A stretch of 64,000 nucleotides of DNA from Laburnicola sp. R22_1. Taxonomy: Eukaryota; Ascomycota; Dothideomycetes; Pleosporales; Didymosphaeriaceae. Position numbers and translations under genes: made by a program. The stretch lies in NCBI GenBank assembly GCA_014281115.1, contig JACONQ010000017.1:1426001-1490000 (forward strand), read 5' to 3'. Below, one piece after another: positions 30,791-42,231 of the stretch; the stretch's first letter is position 1; every line of letters begins with the position of its first letter. The notes under the pieces were generated by a model, which was not told the DNA's origin, made no database searches, and saw only the letters and a program-made list of their open reading frames with translations.

Positions 30791-33345
30791 TTACGACCTC
30801 CCCAAATTGACTAATTTCCTGTTCCTCTTGATAAGACCCGAGAGCTTCTTCTCCAGTGCCTCATGGTCCTTCTTCGCAGCTAACATCGCCTGCTCAGCCT
30901 CCTCAACTGTCAGTACACTCCGTCTACCCCGTCTCCCCGAGCCGCCAATCCGGCCTAGACCCGCACCAGCCTCAAAAGCGCTGACTAGGCCATGAACGTC
31001 CAGTCCCGAGAAGTTGCCATGATTGTCCATGTCGTGGTTGACGGAAGAGAAACCAAGGTCTGCACCGACCAGCGCTTCTAAGTTCTGTGCGAAGACACCA
31101 CCAAGGAGATCCGCAGTGATGGCGCCAATGCCTTCGAGCTCGGGACCTACAGCTCCACCCTCTGCGACAGCTTTGGCCGCCTTGGCAAGTTTGTTCGCAT
31201 TCACGGACATGTTTGCCGCACCAGCGCCTGGAAGACCGCCGACAGCAGCCATCTCCGGACGTGGTGTGTTTGGTGGTGGATTGTCTGTATTGGGAAGCAC
31301 GAATTGGTTCAGGTATACACCTGCATCGGCAGGCGTCTGTTGCGCAGTTTGTTGCGGTGGAACATCACCGGACGCTTGTACGAGGGGCAAGGGTAGAGAT
31401 GTTGCCCCCTGATAGCTGGAGGGAGAATCGAGTTTGGGCATAGGTTGATTGGTGTTTTGACTCAGTTTTGCGCCAGCTTCTTTCAGCGCTGTAGCGAGAG
31501 CCGGTAAGTTTGGCTGGCCTTGGGAGGTCATATTTTGCACAGTCTGCTTCCTTGGATGAAAGCGAGCAGCACCCTTCAACTCTTCAATGTGCTTCTCCAA
31601 CTCCAAGGCTTTTTCCTCCAACTCTTGTGTCAAGCCCCAAAAGAACTTGCCTTGTGGCGTGATCAGTGTCCTCGAATCCGAAGTTCCATCATGACCAGTA
31701 AGACGAACTGGCTGTTTCTTTGTAAATGCCTCTAGATCGGCCTCGGAGAAGTGTATCTTAAGATCCGGCGGACCGACAGGCCCACCGCTCGTCTGTATTG
31801 AACGTGAGGCATGCGTGAGCGACGTTGAGAGCGGCTTGAAGAACTCAAGGGCCGAGGCAACAAGCTCGCCCGTCTTCTGAAGATCAGCAAGGATAGACTG
31901 CGCAGTGGGCTCACGCCTCACTCTAGCCATATCGGATTCAGCGACTGACTCCGGTCGAGGCGAAGGAACAGAAGCCTGCGTGGCAACTGCTTTCTTTGTA
32001 GCTGTAGGTGGACTTATGTTCGCTTCGACCTGCTTCTCCTCTTCCTCGTCCTCTTCAATGACGGGTTTCGGAGTCTCAGGTTGGGTTCTGGTAACCCCTG
32101 GGGGCTTAGAACTACTGGCAGGCTTTTTGGTTTTCTTCTTACGCCCAACGATCGGTGCTTGCACGACTTCCGGCTCAGGCACCAGTTCTTCCATTGCACG
32201 CTCCTCTTCTGCTTGCCGAGCCCTTTCCTGGCGATCTTTCTTTTGCTGAGACTTGGTTTTCTTCCTGACCGGAGCACTTCCGACCTTTCCGCCCAATAAT
32301 GGTGGAGAGTTCGCTCGCGACATTGATGTAGACGTAAATGAAGCAGTGTCAGAGATCATCTCACTGGCTGGTGTACCAGGCAAATTAATGGAAGCAATAC
32401 TAGCTTGCCTAGAGCGCAATTTTTCGACGGTGGGCACATGGGGCAGAGTAGTAGAAGAAAATGGTGGTAGTTGTGGCGGGCTCTCGGTTTTGGGTGTCGC
32501 TATCACACGAAGTGTTTTGGCTCCAAGAGGCTTCCTAATTGGCGATTCCGTTGATGTGGCGGCTGGACTTGCAGGGACAGAAGCAGCAGTAGACACTGGA
32601 ACGGTACGAACAGGCTTCGGTGCGGCATCTTGCTTAGTTGAGTTTGGTAGAGGAGGTGCCTCATGCTCATGCAATTTGGTAGCAGCAGTTATGTCAAGCT
32701 TCCCAGGATGTTGACGCTTCATGGACGATGGCGTCATTGATGGAACATGAGCAGCAGCAGCCTTCAATTCCTTTTGCGGGCTCACCTGTGTCATGGGCTG
32801 GCTCTTTTTATGCGTTGCTTTACTCTTAGGAGTCGCCTTCATCGGTGCCGATATTGCTTTGCTTTCTTTCTGTACCACGGGTGAGGATGCCTCGGCGACT
32901 TTCTTTGGCGTCTCAACATGAACTTTGGCGGAGCTCGCTTTTCGGTCGATTTTAGCGGGCGTTGACGGCGTTGTGATAGGCAACGATGCTACACCCGCTG
33001 TTGAATCGTTGACGGTAGCTTCAACTGCGTTGGTATCTTGCTTGACCTTCTTGGGTTTCACGAGAGTTGAAGCTGGACCAGGAGTAGCGGGGATGATAGG
33101 CACTACGGGAGCTCCTACCGTGGTAGGATTCCGGGATATTGGGAAGATAGGCTGATCGCTGGCCGTAGCCCTCGGTACCACTGGTGTCGAGAAGCCCGGT
33201 GGTATAGTGGGAGTCGCCCGCCTGGGTCGATCCAGTATGTGGCTGGTTAGAGGTGTGCTTCCTCCCTGCTGATCCTCCAGAACATCGTTGACCAAAGCAT
33301 CGACATTAACTGATGCCTCTTCATCTAGGCTTAAAGTTTGGTCTT
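30791..33345 (-). CDS. Probable C-terminal block of NOT4 (or separate downstream gene)
   Basis: An open frame of about 850 codons on the minus strand with no credible ATG at its 5' end. It starts at an acceptor (CTAATATCTCGTGAACAG ends at 33346) and must be spliced to something upstream. The protein is mostly disordered and rich in Thr, Pro, Ala and Lys, with a basic KKTKSQQKKDRQERAR stretch, an acidic EEDEEEEK stretch, a conserved-looking patch around LVTPQGKFFWGL-like sequence (actual LITPQGKFFWGLTQELEEK) and a C-terminal coiled coil. I recall fungal NOT4 proteins being long with such a tail. The donor is unresolved: a GT after AACTACG at about 33964 would keep frame but makes a 0.6-kb intron. 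The alternative is a separate gene starting MASLNSLLCGSSDEDD near 33.56 kb. Confidence 0.6.
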
Positions 33346-33942
33346 CTGTTCACGAGATATTAGCAAGATACTTTAGTATGGAATTAAACAGATTAGCAAT
33401 GTGAACGTGCGAGGAAACAATGGGGTCAACCACGGCAAGGCGACCGGACGATGAAGGGCGGTGCGAATCAGAAAGACCAAGATATCAGAATGCTACATGA
33501 GAGTCTCTCGATCATCTTCGTCACTAGAGCCACACAGGAGAGAATTGAGTGAAGCCATCTCTAATTAAGAGTAAGCATGCCGACTTAAAAGCGGCAGGAT
33601 GGGGATTTACGTACATAGGATGGCCATGACGAAGACGACGAGAGACGATGAAGCAAACCCTGGTAAAAGCAGCAAGATTCGCCAAACCAAAAACAAAATT
33701 CGAAAGAGAATATCAAGGTATTGTAGTTCCGTGAAGCCATGCTTGAGCCAAAGCCATGAGATGTGCGGCAGTGGCCAACCCAGTCATAAACGCCGAGCAT
33801 CTCAAAGACCAGTGTGCAAGCCTGAGTGCCGATGCAGTCGCTTTAAAGCCCTGTAACTCCATGTGCCTGCCCGACAAGCGAAGGAAAGGTAATAAAACAT
33901 TGTGCAAGACCATTTAGTCGAAATTTTGTGAAAGAATCGAAA

Positions 33943-36558
33943 CTACCATCGTCCGGCGCCACCGTAGTTGTTGTACGTATTTAGGGAGGGAAACCCACCT
34001 TGACCTTGGCCGTACAGACCCTGCCCGACCATTCCGCCCCCTTGATGCAGCCTTGCCTGTAAGATACTTGGGTCTTGAACGTCTACCACACCACCTCCAG
34101 AGGAGGAAGTGTTAGCATGTCTGTGCTTCTTTCCCTTTTTCTTAGATTTTTGCGCACCAGAATCCTGGTAAGCGCCAGGCGAAGGCCCATAAGGGAAGCT
34201 GAGGAGGCCAGGGGCAGGGGCTGGCGTGGAGGTCGTGGGTTGCTGATTGAGAAAAGAAGGAAACATGGACTCACGCTTACCAGCATCACCTACTCTCGCA
34301 CCACCGTCCATATTTCGGCCTCGGAATAGATCTTGGTACGCATCATTGTTGTTCCTACCAGTAACATTGGCGCCATAATTGAGACCGCCAGTAGGGAATC
34401 CGTGGCCTTGACCGAACATGCCCCCTCCGCTGACTGGTGGTGTGGGAGTAGCTTTTAAGCCCGGTGGAGGACCTTGGACGCCGCTGGTATAGTATTGCCC
34501 ACTTAGTGGCTGATGCTGAGAGATATGATTGAAGTGGCCAGTGTTCTTGGGCATCATTGACGATTGTTGATGCATCAGCTTCTGATTTGCGACGGGCTGT
34601 ACGGAAGCTGACGCTGACGAGCTGTCGTTGGCAAAGCTGAAACGAGATGTATGCCTTGTATGACCGGGCGCATTCCCAGTTGACGCATGTGTCTGCTGAG
34701 GCTGATTGTTCTGGAACTGGGATAACAGGCCGGCAGATTGAGGACCAGACTTGAAATTAGACAATAGCAGTTGCTGTTGTTGCTGTTGCGTCAAGCCACG
34801 AGAATTGTTCAGACCAAGGTTGCTGAAATCCTCAGACAGAGATGCGTTCTGGCCAAAAATATTGCCACCAAGACCCTGCTGGCCCGGCGGCGCAATAGCG
34901 TGCTGGTTCAAATGGCTTGCGCCGGGTTGATGCGTCTCTTCCGGTTCGCCGCCAAGTTGCAAGCTACCACCCGCTGTTGTCTCATGCTCTTCGCTTTCGG
35001 CAGGGGCTTGTTGCTGCTGCTGGGGCTGTTGCTGTAATGCAGCTTGAGCTTCCGCTTCCCGCTGTGCCAATTCCTGCTCCTTTTCCCTCTTGGCACGTCG
35101 TTTTGCGCCTCCATTGGGATCCAGGAGTTGGGGGAACTCGGTGATGGCTTTGAAATCTTCGTCAGAGAGCACGGCGCTAGAATACACGAACTGGAAGTCA
35201 GATGATGTCACGGCCTTGAGAATGCCCTCGAGACCGCGAATGCGGGGTTTGGGTGGACGAGAAGCGGGCTGAGGCTGGGGCTGTGGTTGGGCCTGTGGTT
35301 GCGGTTGCGGTTGCGGTGTAGTGGACTTGGAGCTCTGTGCAGATTTTTCCTTCTCTTTGCCTTTCTTCTTGGGCGGCTCTTCTGTCTTGGCTGGCTTGAC
35401 TATCGGCGGTGCGGGCACTGCATTTGTTGTCATCGGGCTGGGGTTCGACGCGATCGTGGAGCGACTCGCCCGGCGCTCTTGAGCAGCTTTGCTGCCCCAG
35501 TTTGCCGTGGCGGGCAGTCCAGGTATGTCCTCGGAGCTCCCAGCCTCGCTGTCCTGCCTGTGCATCGGGGCTGATGCTGCAGCTACGGGCGGCCCTTGGT
35601 GTGCTGGAGGAGCCGAGCGGCTGGTCAACGACTGCGCGGGCTGCTGTGTCTGTATCGAATTCATCATAGAAAGGTCCTGCCGCGTGAAGCTGTCGTTGTC
35701 TTCGCCGGGTTCGTGCAGAAACATGCAGTTTCGGTTGTTGCATTGCTCCCCGCGGAGATAGGCTGAACAGTACTTTGTAGTGCCATACTGTGCCCTGTAA
35801 TGCTTGTCAGTTTGCTAGAGATGAATCAATGCACAAACAACTCACCTCAACGTCCTTTCGCCGTTCTGCGAGCCGTCAACGGCTGCTATGCAAGCCGCTG
35901 CATCTTCTTTGCGCGCGAAGGTCACGTAAACGCCCACCGACTGCTGATGATACGCGTTCTCCCTTGCTTTGCTCACGACGATTTTGATTATTTTGCCGTA
36001 CTGGCCGAAGTAGTCGTCTCCGCGCAGCGTGTCTAATAGACGGTCTTCGCGTATCGTAGGTGTGAGGCCAGTCACGTACACGAGGTTCTTCTGGACCACT
36101 CTCAGGCCGGCGAGATGTTTGCGGCTTAGCGAATCAGCCTCTGCTTTCTGTGCCTCCTTCTGCCGCATTTGCGCGTTCTTCTTTGCCTTTTGCGCAATCT
36201 GCTGCTTGTGCTTGGCCATCCTGGGTGGAACTAGTTAGCAGTCATCTCAGGCGGCGGCGGGGGAGGGACGCACTCTTCGGGAGTGATGTTTTTGAACTCG
36301 ATGGTCGACTCATCGTAGGGACGGCGACAGGCGGGACACAGGCCGTTCATCGTCGTCTTGATGTTGTTGAAGCAGAACTGGCATATCTGGCACGGCGCGT
36401 TAGCTGGCGGCTCTCACCGAAATTTCGGGAGCGCGCACCTGGTATCCGCAGGGACATGGGCGGAAGTTCTTGTCGGACAGGTCGAACTCCTCGACGCAGA
36501 GCGGGCAGCACTCGTCCTCGTCCTCGTCGACGAACTGGTCCTGCTGTATGCGAGACAT
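33943..36558 (-). CDS. NOT4: CCR4-NOT complex subunit NOT4, RING/RRM/CCCH E3 ubiquitin ligase
   Basis: Exons 36558-36439, 36386-36274, 36220-35846 and 35794-33943 on the minus strand give 819 residues to a stop after YGGAGRW; all junctions are in frame. Residues 17-62 form the C4C4 RING (CCPLC, CPCGYQ, CQFC, CPACRR) split by intron 1. A basic coiled coil follows (KHKQQIAQKAKKNAQMRQKE), then an RRM (NLVYVTGL near residue 125, VGVYVTF), then a CCCH finger C-x8-C-x4-C-x3-H (CSAYLRGEQCNNRNCMFLH). The rest is Gln/Pro/Ser-rich. NOT4 ubiquitinates ribosomal and nascent-chain targets and links the CCR4-NOT deadenylase to translation quality control. The block at 30791-33345 may be its C-terminus, in which case this stop is spliced out. 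Divergent from the complex I gene. Confidence 0.85.
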
Positions 36559-36949
36559 GATGTGAGGTGCGGTGTGCTGTGCGCTGGCGAACCGTTACGG
36601 TTGGCGGCAAGCGGGCTGTCACGGGCTGTCACTGTCAACACACGGCAGGGCTGGTACAGAGGAAAGCGACTGGTGTCGAAAGGAAAGGACGAACGCCGGC
36701 CGTAAACGGGAGGAAGGAAGGAAATGTGCTGGTGATTTGATGGAGGCGACGGGGGCGTGAGCGGAAACAGATCTGGAAGGCGCGCCTCGAGGCTGGGCAG
36801 GCATCACGTAAGCGCACTAGGCCGCGCCCGCTGGTAGGCTGGCAGCTCGGAAGCTCGCCAGCCACACTGTGAAGGACGAGGAACGACGACGACGACGACG
36901 ACGACGACATCACACCCGCCGCCGCCGCACCGCCCCCGAAACTCACACA
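36559..36949. promoter_or_regulatory. Shared divergent promoter of NOT4 and NDUFS3, with a (GAC)n repeat
   Basis: 391 bp separate the two start codons. It includes a (CGA/GAC) tract of about nine units at 36883-36909 and a CACACAATGG start context for the complex I gene. Regulation is not evident from sequence. Confidence 0.5.
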
Positions 36950-37991
36950 ATGGCTCTGCGCCAGGCCGTCGGACGGCCATTGGGCGCTGTCGTGCGCTCT
37001 GCGAGCTGCGCCCGACCCGCTGTGCGCACCTTTGCAGCCACGGCGCTGCGGGCGAGGGAGGTCGCCGGCAAGGGCTCCGAGACGCCCAACATGCGCGTAC
37101 GTAGCCGTCGACGTCGCTGCGGACGCTACAGTTGCTGATGTGGTGCCCAGAACGCCCCCCGCGACCAGCAGGGCAAGCTCCAAGCCGCCATCGTGAACCC
37201 GGCCGACAAATACAAGGAGAAGGCCGAGGCGCTGCACAAGTACGGCCAGTACCTCATGTCGTGTCTGCCCAAATACGTCCAGCAGTATGCGCTTCCCTCG
37301 CCCCTTCCCTGGCCCCCGTCTGACGACGCGCAGATTCTCCGTCTGGAAGGACGAACTGACCATCTACATCGCGCCCTCTGGCGTTATCCCCGTCTTCACC
37401 TTCCTCAAATACCATACCGCTGCCGAGTACACGCAAATCTCGGACATCACAGCCGTCGACTATCCCACCAAGGACCAGCGGTTCGAGGTGGTCTACAACA
37501 TGCTCAGCATCCGGCATAACTCGCGCCTGAGGATCAAGACATACGCAGATGAGGCCACGCCCGTGCCCAGTATCTGCGATCTCTACGACGGGGCCAATTG
37601 GTACGAGCGCGAGGTCTACGACTTGTTCGGTGTGTTTTTTGTTGGACACCCGGATCTAAGACGTATCATGACCGACTACGGCTTCGACGGCCACCCGCTG
37701 CGCAAGGACTTCCCCATGACTGGATATACTGAGATCCGATACGACGAGGAGAAGAAGAGGATTGTAGTAGAACCGCTTGAGATGACGCAAGCATTCAGGA
37801 ACTTCCGTGGTGGCTCGACTGCTTGGGAGCCGGTTGGTCCTGGTGATGACCGGAAGCCAGAAAACGTACGTCCACACCGACATATACTGTCCTGAATCTT
37901 CTTTGCTTTCGTACCGGGCTAACTGTATGTCTAGTTCAAGCTGCCAACGCCGAAACCAGAGCCTCCGAAGGAGGACGAGCAAAAGAAATAG
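36950..37991 (+). CDS. NDUFS3: NADH:ubiquinone oxidoreductase 30-kDa subunit (complex I, NuoC/NDUFS3)
   Basis: Exons 36950-37096, 37151-37284, 37334-37865 and 37935-37991 give 289 residues. Introns are 54, 49 and 69 bp, each GT/AG and frame-preserving. The first 35 residues are Arg/Ala-rich without acids ([12 protein letters not shown]), a mitochondrial targeting peptide. The core carries family motifs: [23 protein letters not shown], and the signature [28 protein letters not shown] with GHPLRKDFP. The C-terminus is Pro/Lys-rich. It is a core subunit of the peripheral arm near the quinone site, in the mitochondrial inner membrane. Start chosen at the first ATG, directly followed by the presequence. 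Confidence 0.95.
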
Positions 37992-38722
37992 ACGAGTTAG
38001 AAATGTACAACGTGTATATAACCCTGCAATCGACACCTTTCAGTCTGAACACAAGTGACACTCACAGAGTACTCTCATCTGCCTGACCAACCTACTCAGA
38101 AATAGAGGAGTGCTAGTGTGCATATACACAGTACCCTAACAATAGCATGCCTGGTCGCAGCTTTCTGTTGCTGTTGCTGTTTTGGCCTACCTCGCTGTAC
38201 AGTGTAGTCTGTGGTGACTCGTATAAATTTCTGTATCTCGCGCCGACTTTCGGCCAATTGCAAGGACACTGCAGCATGTCGATTCTAGCGTGCTTTCATG
38301 CACGACTTACGAGCTGCCAGTACTACCGCATCTGGCAATTTTCTCCACCACGTATCCCAGACCTGCGTTCAGATCGCATCCAGACAGCTTTTGCATCATC
38401 GCACCATACTTGCAGCCTGCTCCGCTAATAGATTCAGGTACCAGTCGGTTCCATCCCGACAGGCGCATCACCCCGCTTTCCCTCTTCGAGCACGCAACCT
38501 ACCTCCGTGCTACTCGACCTGCAGAGGTGGGCACCTAGATTGGCACCACATCCGACCCCTCACCACCGTGAGTCACCTATATATCCATCATGGCCGCATC
38601 CTCTAGCCCTCACAAGGTTGGTGCATCCGACGATTCTCCGTTTGACAGTCACCTCTATTCTGCGATTTCACGTGTTGTGACCCGTCTCTAGAGACTATAA
38701 ATACCAGAGTAGCTGTCCCACC
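37992..38722. other. Intergenic
   Basis: No gene, RNA or repeat recognised. The last 40 bp (GACTATAAATACCAGAG at about 38692) contain a TATA-box-like motif close before the next start. Confidence 0.5.
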
Positions 38723-39421
38723 ATGCTATTGCACATCGCTACTCTCCTCGCTCTCTCAACCATGACTTACGCTACCAAGCTCGACAAAGTGGAGCCTTTC
38801 AACCTCTCGTCCCCAGCCGGGAAAGACATCTGGCGCAAGCCCCCCTCGCACAACGTCATCGACGCGCCCACGCACCCCTCTCCCCTCCCCCAATATGAAC
38901 TAAAGTCCTTCCAAAGAGCTCGTCTCACCTTCGCCCTCCCTCCCGCCACCCAACTCCGCCAATACGACCAAGCCGGTCTACTCCTCTCCTTCACGACGCC
39001 CGACCGCCCCCTTGGCAGCGGCAAAGACAAGTGGCTCAAATCAGGCATCGAGTGGTACTACGGCAGGCCGTACGTGTCGACAGTAGGCTGTGACGCGTGG
39101 GCCGACTGGAGTATTCTTCCGCTCGCGCCGTTTGCGGGGAACACGTCGCGGCCTACGGTGACGGTGGAGGCGCGGCGGGAGAAGGATCAGCTGGGGAAGA
39201 GTCTGTGGGTGTATCAGATTGTTGAGGATGAGCAGGGGAGGGAGGTGGAGAGGCGGCCGTTGAGGGAGGTGAATTGGCTGTTTGCGGAGGAGGAGGGGTG
39301 GAGTGTGGGGATTGGGGGGTTTGTCGCGAGGCCGACCGCGGAGGGTGGGGAGGAGGAGTTGACGGCTGAGTTTGCGAGGGGGGTGGAGGTTGAGTTGTTG
39401 GATTATGAGAAGAAGTTGTGA
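38723..39421 (+). CDS. DUF1349-like (concanavalin A-like lectin/glucanase fold) protein
   Basis: Single exon, 232 residues. Features that point to the DUF1349 family of about 200-residue proteins: FNLSSPAGKDIWRKPP near the start, an amphipathic beta pattern (RARLTFALP, AGLLLSFTTP), SGIEWYYGRPYVSTVGCDAWADWS in the middle (first 20 residues are the key part), and a C-terminal W-x-V-G-I-G-G-F-V-A-R-P. The biochemical role is unknown; the name 'regulation of enolase' is used for a yeast relative. The first 17 residues (MLLHIATLLALSTMTYA) could be a signal peptide. Alternatively translation starts at Met14, which would give a cytosolic protein. G-rich 3' half against C-rich 5' half, as in other genes here. 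Confidence 0.7.
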   Translation: MLLHIATLLALSTMTYATKLDKVEPFNLSSPAGKDIWRKPPSHNVIDAPTHPSPLPQYELKSFQRARLTFALPPATQLRQYDQAGLLLSFTTPDRPLGSGKDKWLKSGIEWYYGRPYVSTVGCDAWADWSILPLAPFAGNTSRPTVTVEARREKDQLGKSLWVYQIVEDEQGREVERRPLREVNWLFAEEEGWSVGIGGFVARPTAEGGEEELTAEFARGVEVELLDYEKKL

Positions 39422-39866
39422 GGGGACGGGGACGGGGTATGCGTTGGCTAGGGAAGTTGTGAGGAATTATCACTTGGGTTTAATTCAATTTAAGTGGATT
39501 GTTGTGTTTTTGGATAAGAATCGGAACTTTGGATTGATGCTTGACTTGCTCTGGCGGGATGCTGTTGTTGGTGCGTGTCTTTACCTTGGCACCTTCCATG
39601 TGTCTATTGACACATCTTGCTTCCGAAGATATACTGAAAATGGCAAGAGAAGATGGTAGACCGGGTTCTCGCTACTAACGAGGTAGCTATCACGTCGCTC
39701 GCTCTACAGCCCCAAACCAAAGTCCAATTACGGTCCGTTACCTCAGGACAGGCAATACGAAGGCGGAACAAACTCGCACTCTCGTCAAGCGGCCATAGCA
39801 GACAAATTAATCAAGAAACCCAATACACCAACCTCACAACCTCCACCATAAAACCGACCCACCCAT
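39422..39866. other. Intergenic between convergent genes
   Basis: Nothing recognised beyond the two 3' ends. Confidence 0.5.
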
Positions 39867-40803
39867 TCACGTACTCATCACATCTCCATACCCGCCAACG
39901 CCGCAAGCCCTACAAAAAGTCAGCAACATCCCCACTCTCGCAAGACACCTCAACTCACAACCATCCACATCCTCCCCCACACTATCCTTAACCGTACACC
40001 GATTCGACACCTTCATACTCTGCTTCTCGATCGCCCCGCACCCATCATAAAAGCACTCGCTCTTATCCATCGCCCGCTGCAGCGAATCCCCCTTCCACCC
40101 AAACATGTAATCCGCATGTGTGCCGTACCCGCTCGTTCCTTCGAAGCTCCACACGAACGGGTTGGGCGCCCCAGATGGCCAGAGGCTGTTGAATTGGCGT
40201 GTGTCCCACACGGTTTCGAAGGCTACTTGGGGGACGCGGACGGGGTGGGTGGACGGACAGGCGGGCGCGTTGGTGAAGCCGTCGGTGCGAATGGTGTTGT
40301 ACCTGGGCTGGGGGTTAGATGGTGGGTGGGTATGGAGCTGTGGGGGAGTACATGCTGTTTCAGGTTGTCCCTGGATAAGTCGAACTGTGTGTAGTAGACA
40401 GTAAGTCCACCTGAAGCACCGTCGGATCCGCCCAGCAACGGCTGAACGGGAATGACGGGCACCCACTTGTATGAGCCGTTGGTGGGGTGCTTGAAGTACA
40501 GCTGCGCAGTCCAGTAGTTGCTGCACTGAGTTAGCATACTTACAGATGCTCAAAGCAATACTGTGGTACCTAAAGTCCTCCGCCATCTGACAAGTGGTGC
40601 AGGTCGCCCTTTCGCCGACATCGCCTGTCATGGTATCATTGAAAGCATTTCCACCGAAAATGTGGTGGACGTGGGAAGATGGGCTTGATCCAGGCTGGAC
40701 GACGGGGTCAAGACGTTCGGTGATCAAGGTCGAGAATGGAAAGCGGAGCCCAGCTTGGACGGGCGCGATGAGCGCAAGTGCTGCAGAAAAAAAACTTCAT
40801 CAT
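39867..40803 (-). CDS. Secreted DUF1996-like protein, frame broken at a T8 run near the start
   Basis: Minus strand, exons 40803-40570, 40520-40352 and 40307-39867 (introns 49 and 44 bp). The DUF1996 start, RLDPVVQPGSSPSSHVHHIFGGN, is clear (its first 20 residues are the signature), followed by YWTAQLYFKHP, PNPFVWSFEG and SMKVSNRC. Summed exons have one base too many: the MMKF start and the ALALIAPVQA signal-peptide core lie in different frames, separated by a run of eight T (40787-40794). Seven T would restore one 280-residue protein. Either this allele has a slippage frameshift or the run was miscounted in assembly. DUF1996 proteins are secreted or wall-associated, sometimes with WSC domains; function unknown. 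The domain is short here and lacks the FxPGFRM-type segment of larger relatives. Confidence 0.7.
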
Positions 40804-42231
40804 AGTTATTGACTGTTCGAGTCCGTAGGAAAGAAAGACGCGATCTCTTCTCTAACACGTGTTTATAGCTTGAGATGCGGAGAACCTATATGCATCGGAT
40901 GCTTGTACAAGACCTCACTTGGTGAGTGATCAGCAGAAGGCGGAGAGCAGTTGATAGGCAAGTCCTGCTACGAATCAGCTGCAGGCTGCAACCCACGATT
41001 ACTATATGTGTAGATTGCGTGCATGTCTCATAACCTTACATTGACCCTGCATGTGCTACCCGGATACTGTTGGGTTATCGGCAAATCTGCTGCGCTGAAC
41101 TCAACCATATCTCTTCCCCCTTCATTGGGTTAACCAGAATGCCGAAGGTTCTTGAGAGTCTGAAAATGAAGATACCAGGCCGGAACAGGACATATACCAT
41201 AGAGGATGTGGGTTGGTGGGTGCACGAGGGGGATATTACCACACCCTCTGCAATGTGGCTCATGTAGGGATGATAAAACCGACAACGTTGAGGTAGTACA
41301 AATGACTGTGAAATATTTCGGACCCCCCGGGAAGTACTACCGAGAGTATAGCTGGCGCAAGTAATGACGGTATCAGACGGTCTTGTATGCCAAAGAATTT
41401 TCCCGGTGACATCACACTAGGCAGTCGTTTCAGAGCCGAAAGTCAGCCTGGACCGGAAGATAGTTACGAAGACATAATTTGGTTTGGATTCTCGTAGAAG
41501 CCATCACGAAAGCTCGCCTGGGCAGTTCTCAAATTTTCGGCCTGATGTGAACGCAAATACCTTAGGTAATACAAAACCGTTTCCGATGATATTTTTTTAG
41601 TGCTCTTTGGTCTCCATTTGTATCCCGAGAGGCCTCTGCAAGATTGAAGAAATGTTGAATAGGAAGATGCGTATAGACTGAGCATAGAGAGTCGGGGTTG
41701 CATGCATGCCCAGGAGTGGTGGTACGGTACGTCGCACGCTTCCTTTCTAGCGTGCCCCTGGAGGTCCATACGATCAGGTGATGTGATCATGCAGTGTGTG
41801 TGCTTCCTAGATTCACAACAATCTTTACAACCAATTTACAAATTTTTACTTCTGTTATTGTCGGCATCATCTTATAGATGCGTCCTATAGCAGTCAAAGC
41901 CATTGTTGCATGTTGACGTAATTGCCAGCCGAGCTAGCATTGCTCCTTCTGCTCTGCCTTCTGCTCTGGGCTCTACCTCACCTTTGCCTTCACCACAACT
42001 TTTCGCTCGCTTATTCCTCTTTCTAAACGCTGGTGATAATTAAGGACACAATTTCATTACTTTCGAAGCCCTTATCTCAGACAATGCTACACTGCCGAGT
42101 TACACATGCTGACAAGCAGAGGCGTGAGCGGTGTGCTCCGCAGTTGGTGCACCATCCGCGATAAATATAATGCGCAGTTCAGAGACAGAGGCAAATCATG
42201 AGACCTGGCTCCATCTGTAATCTACGACACC
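40804..42231. other. Long gene-free stretch
   Basis: 1.4 kb with normal composition and no convincing gene. A frame on the minus strand at 41464-41790 (108 codons) resembles nothing I know and has no codon bias. Confidence 0.5.

Noticed and set aside
32253..32714. Plus-strand 153-codon frame inside the NOT4 C-terminal block
   Set aside because: Antisense shadow; no domain and no start or splice support.
41464..41790. Minus-strand 108-codon frame as a gene
   Set aside because: No recognisable motif, codon bias or splice partners.
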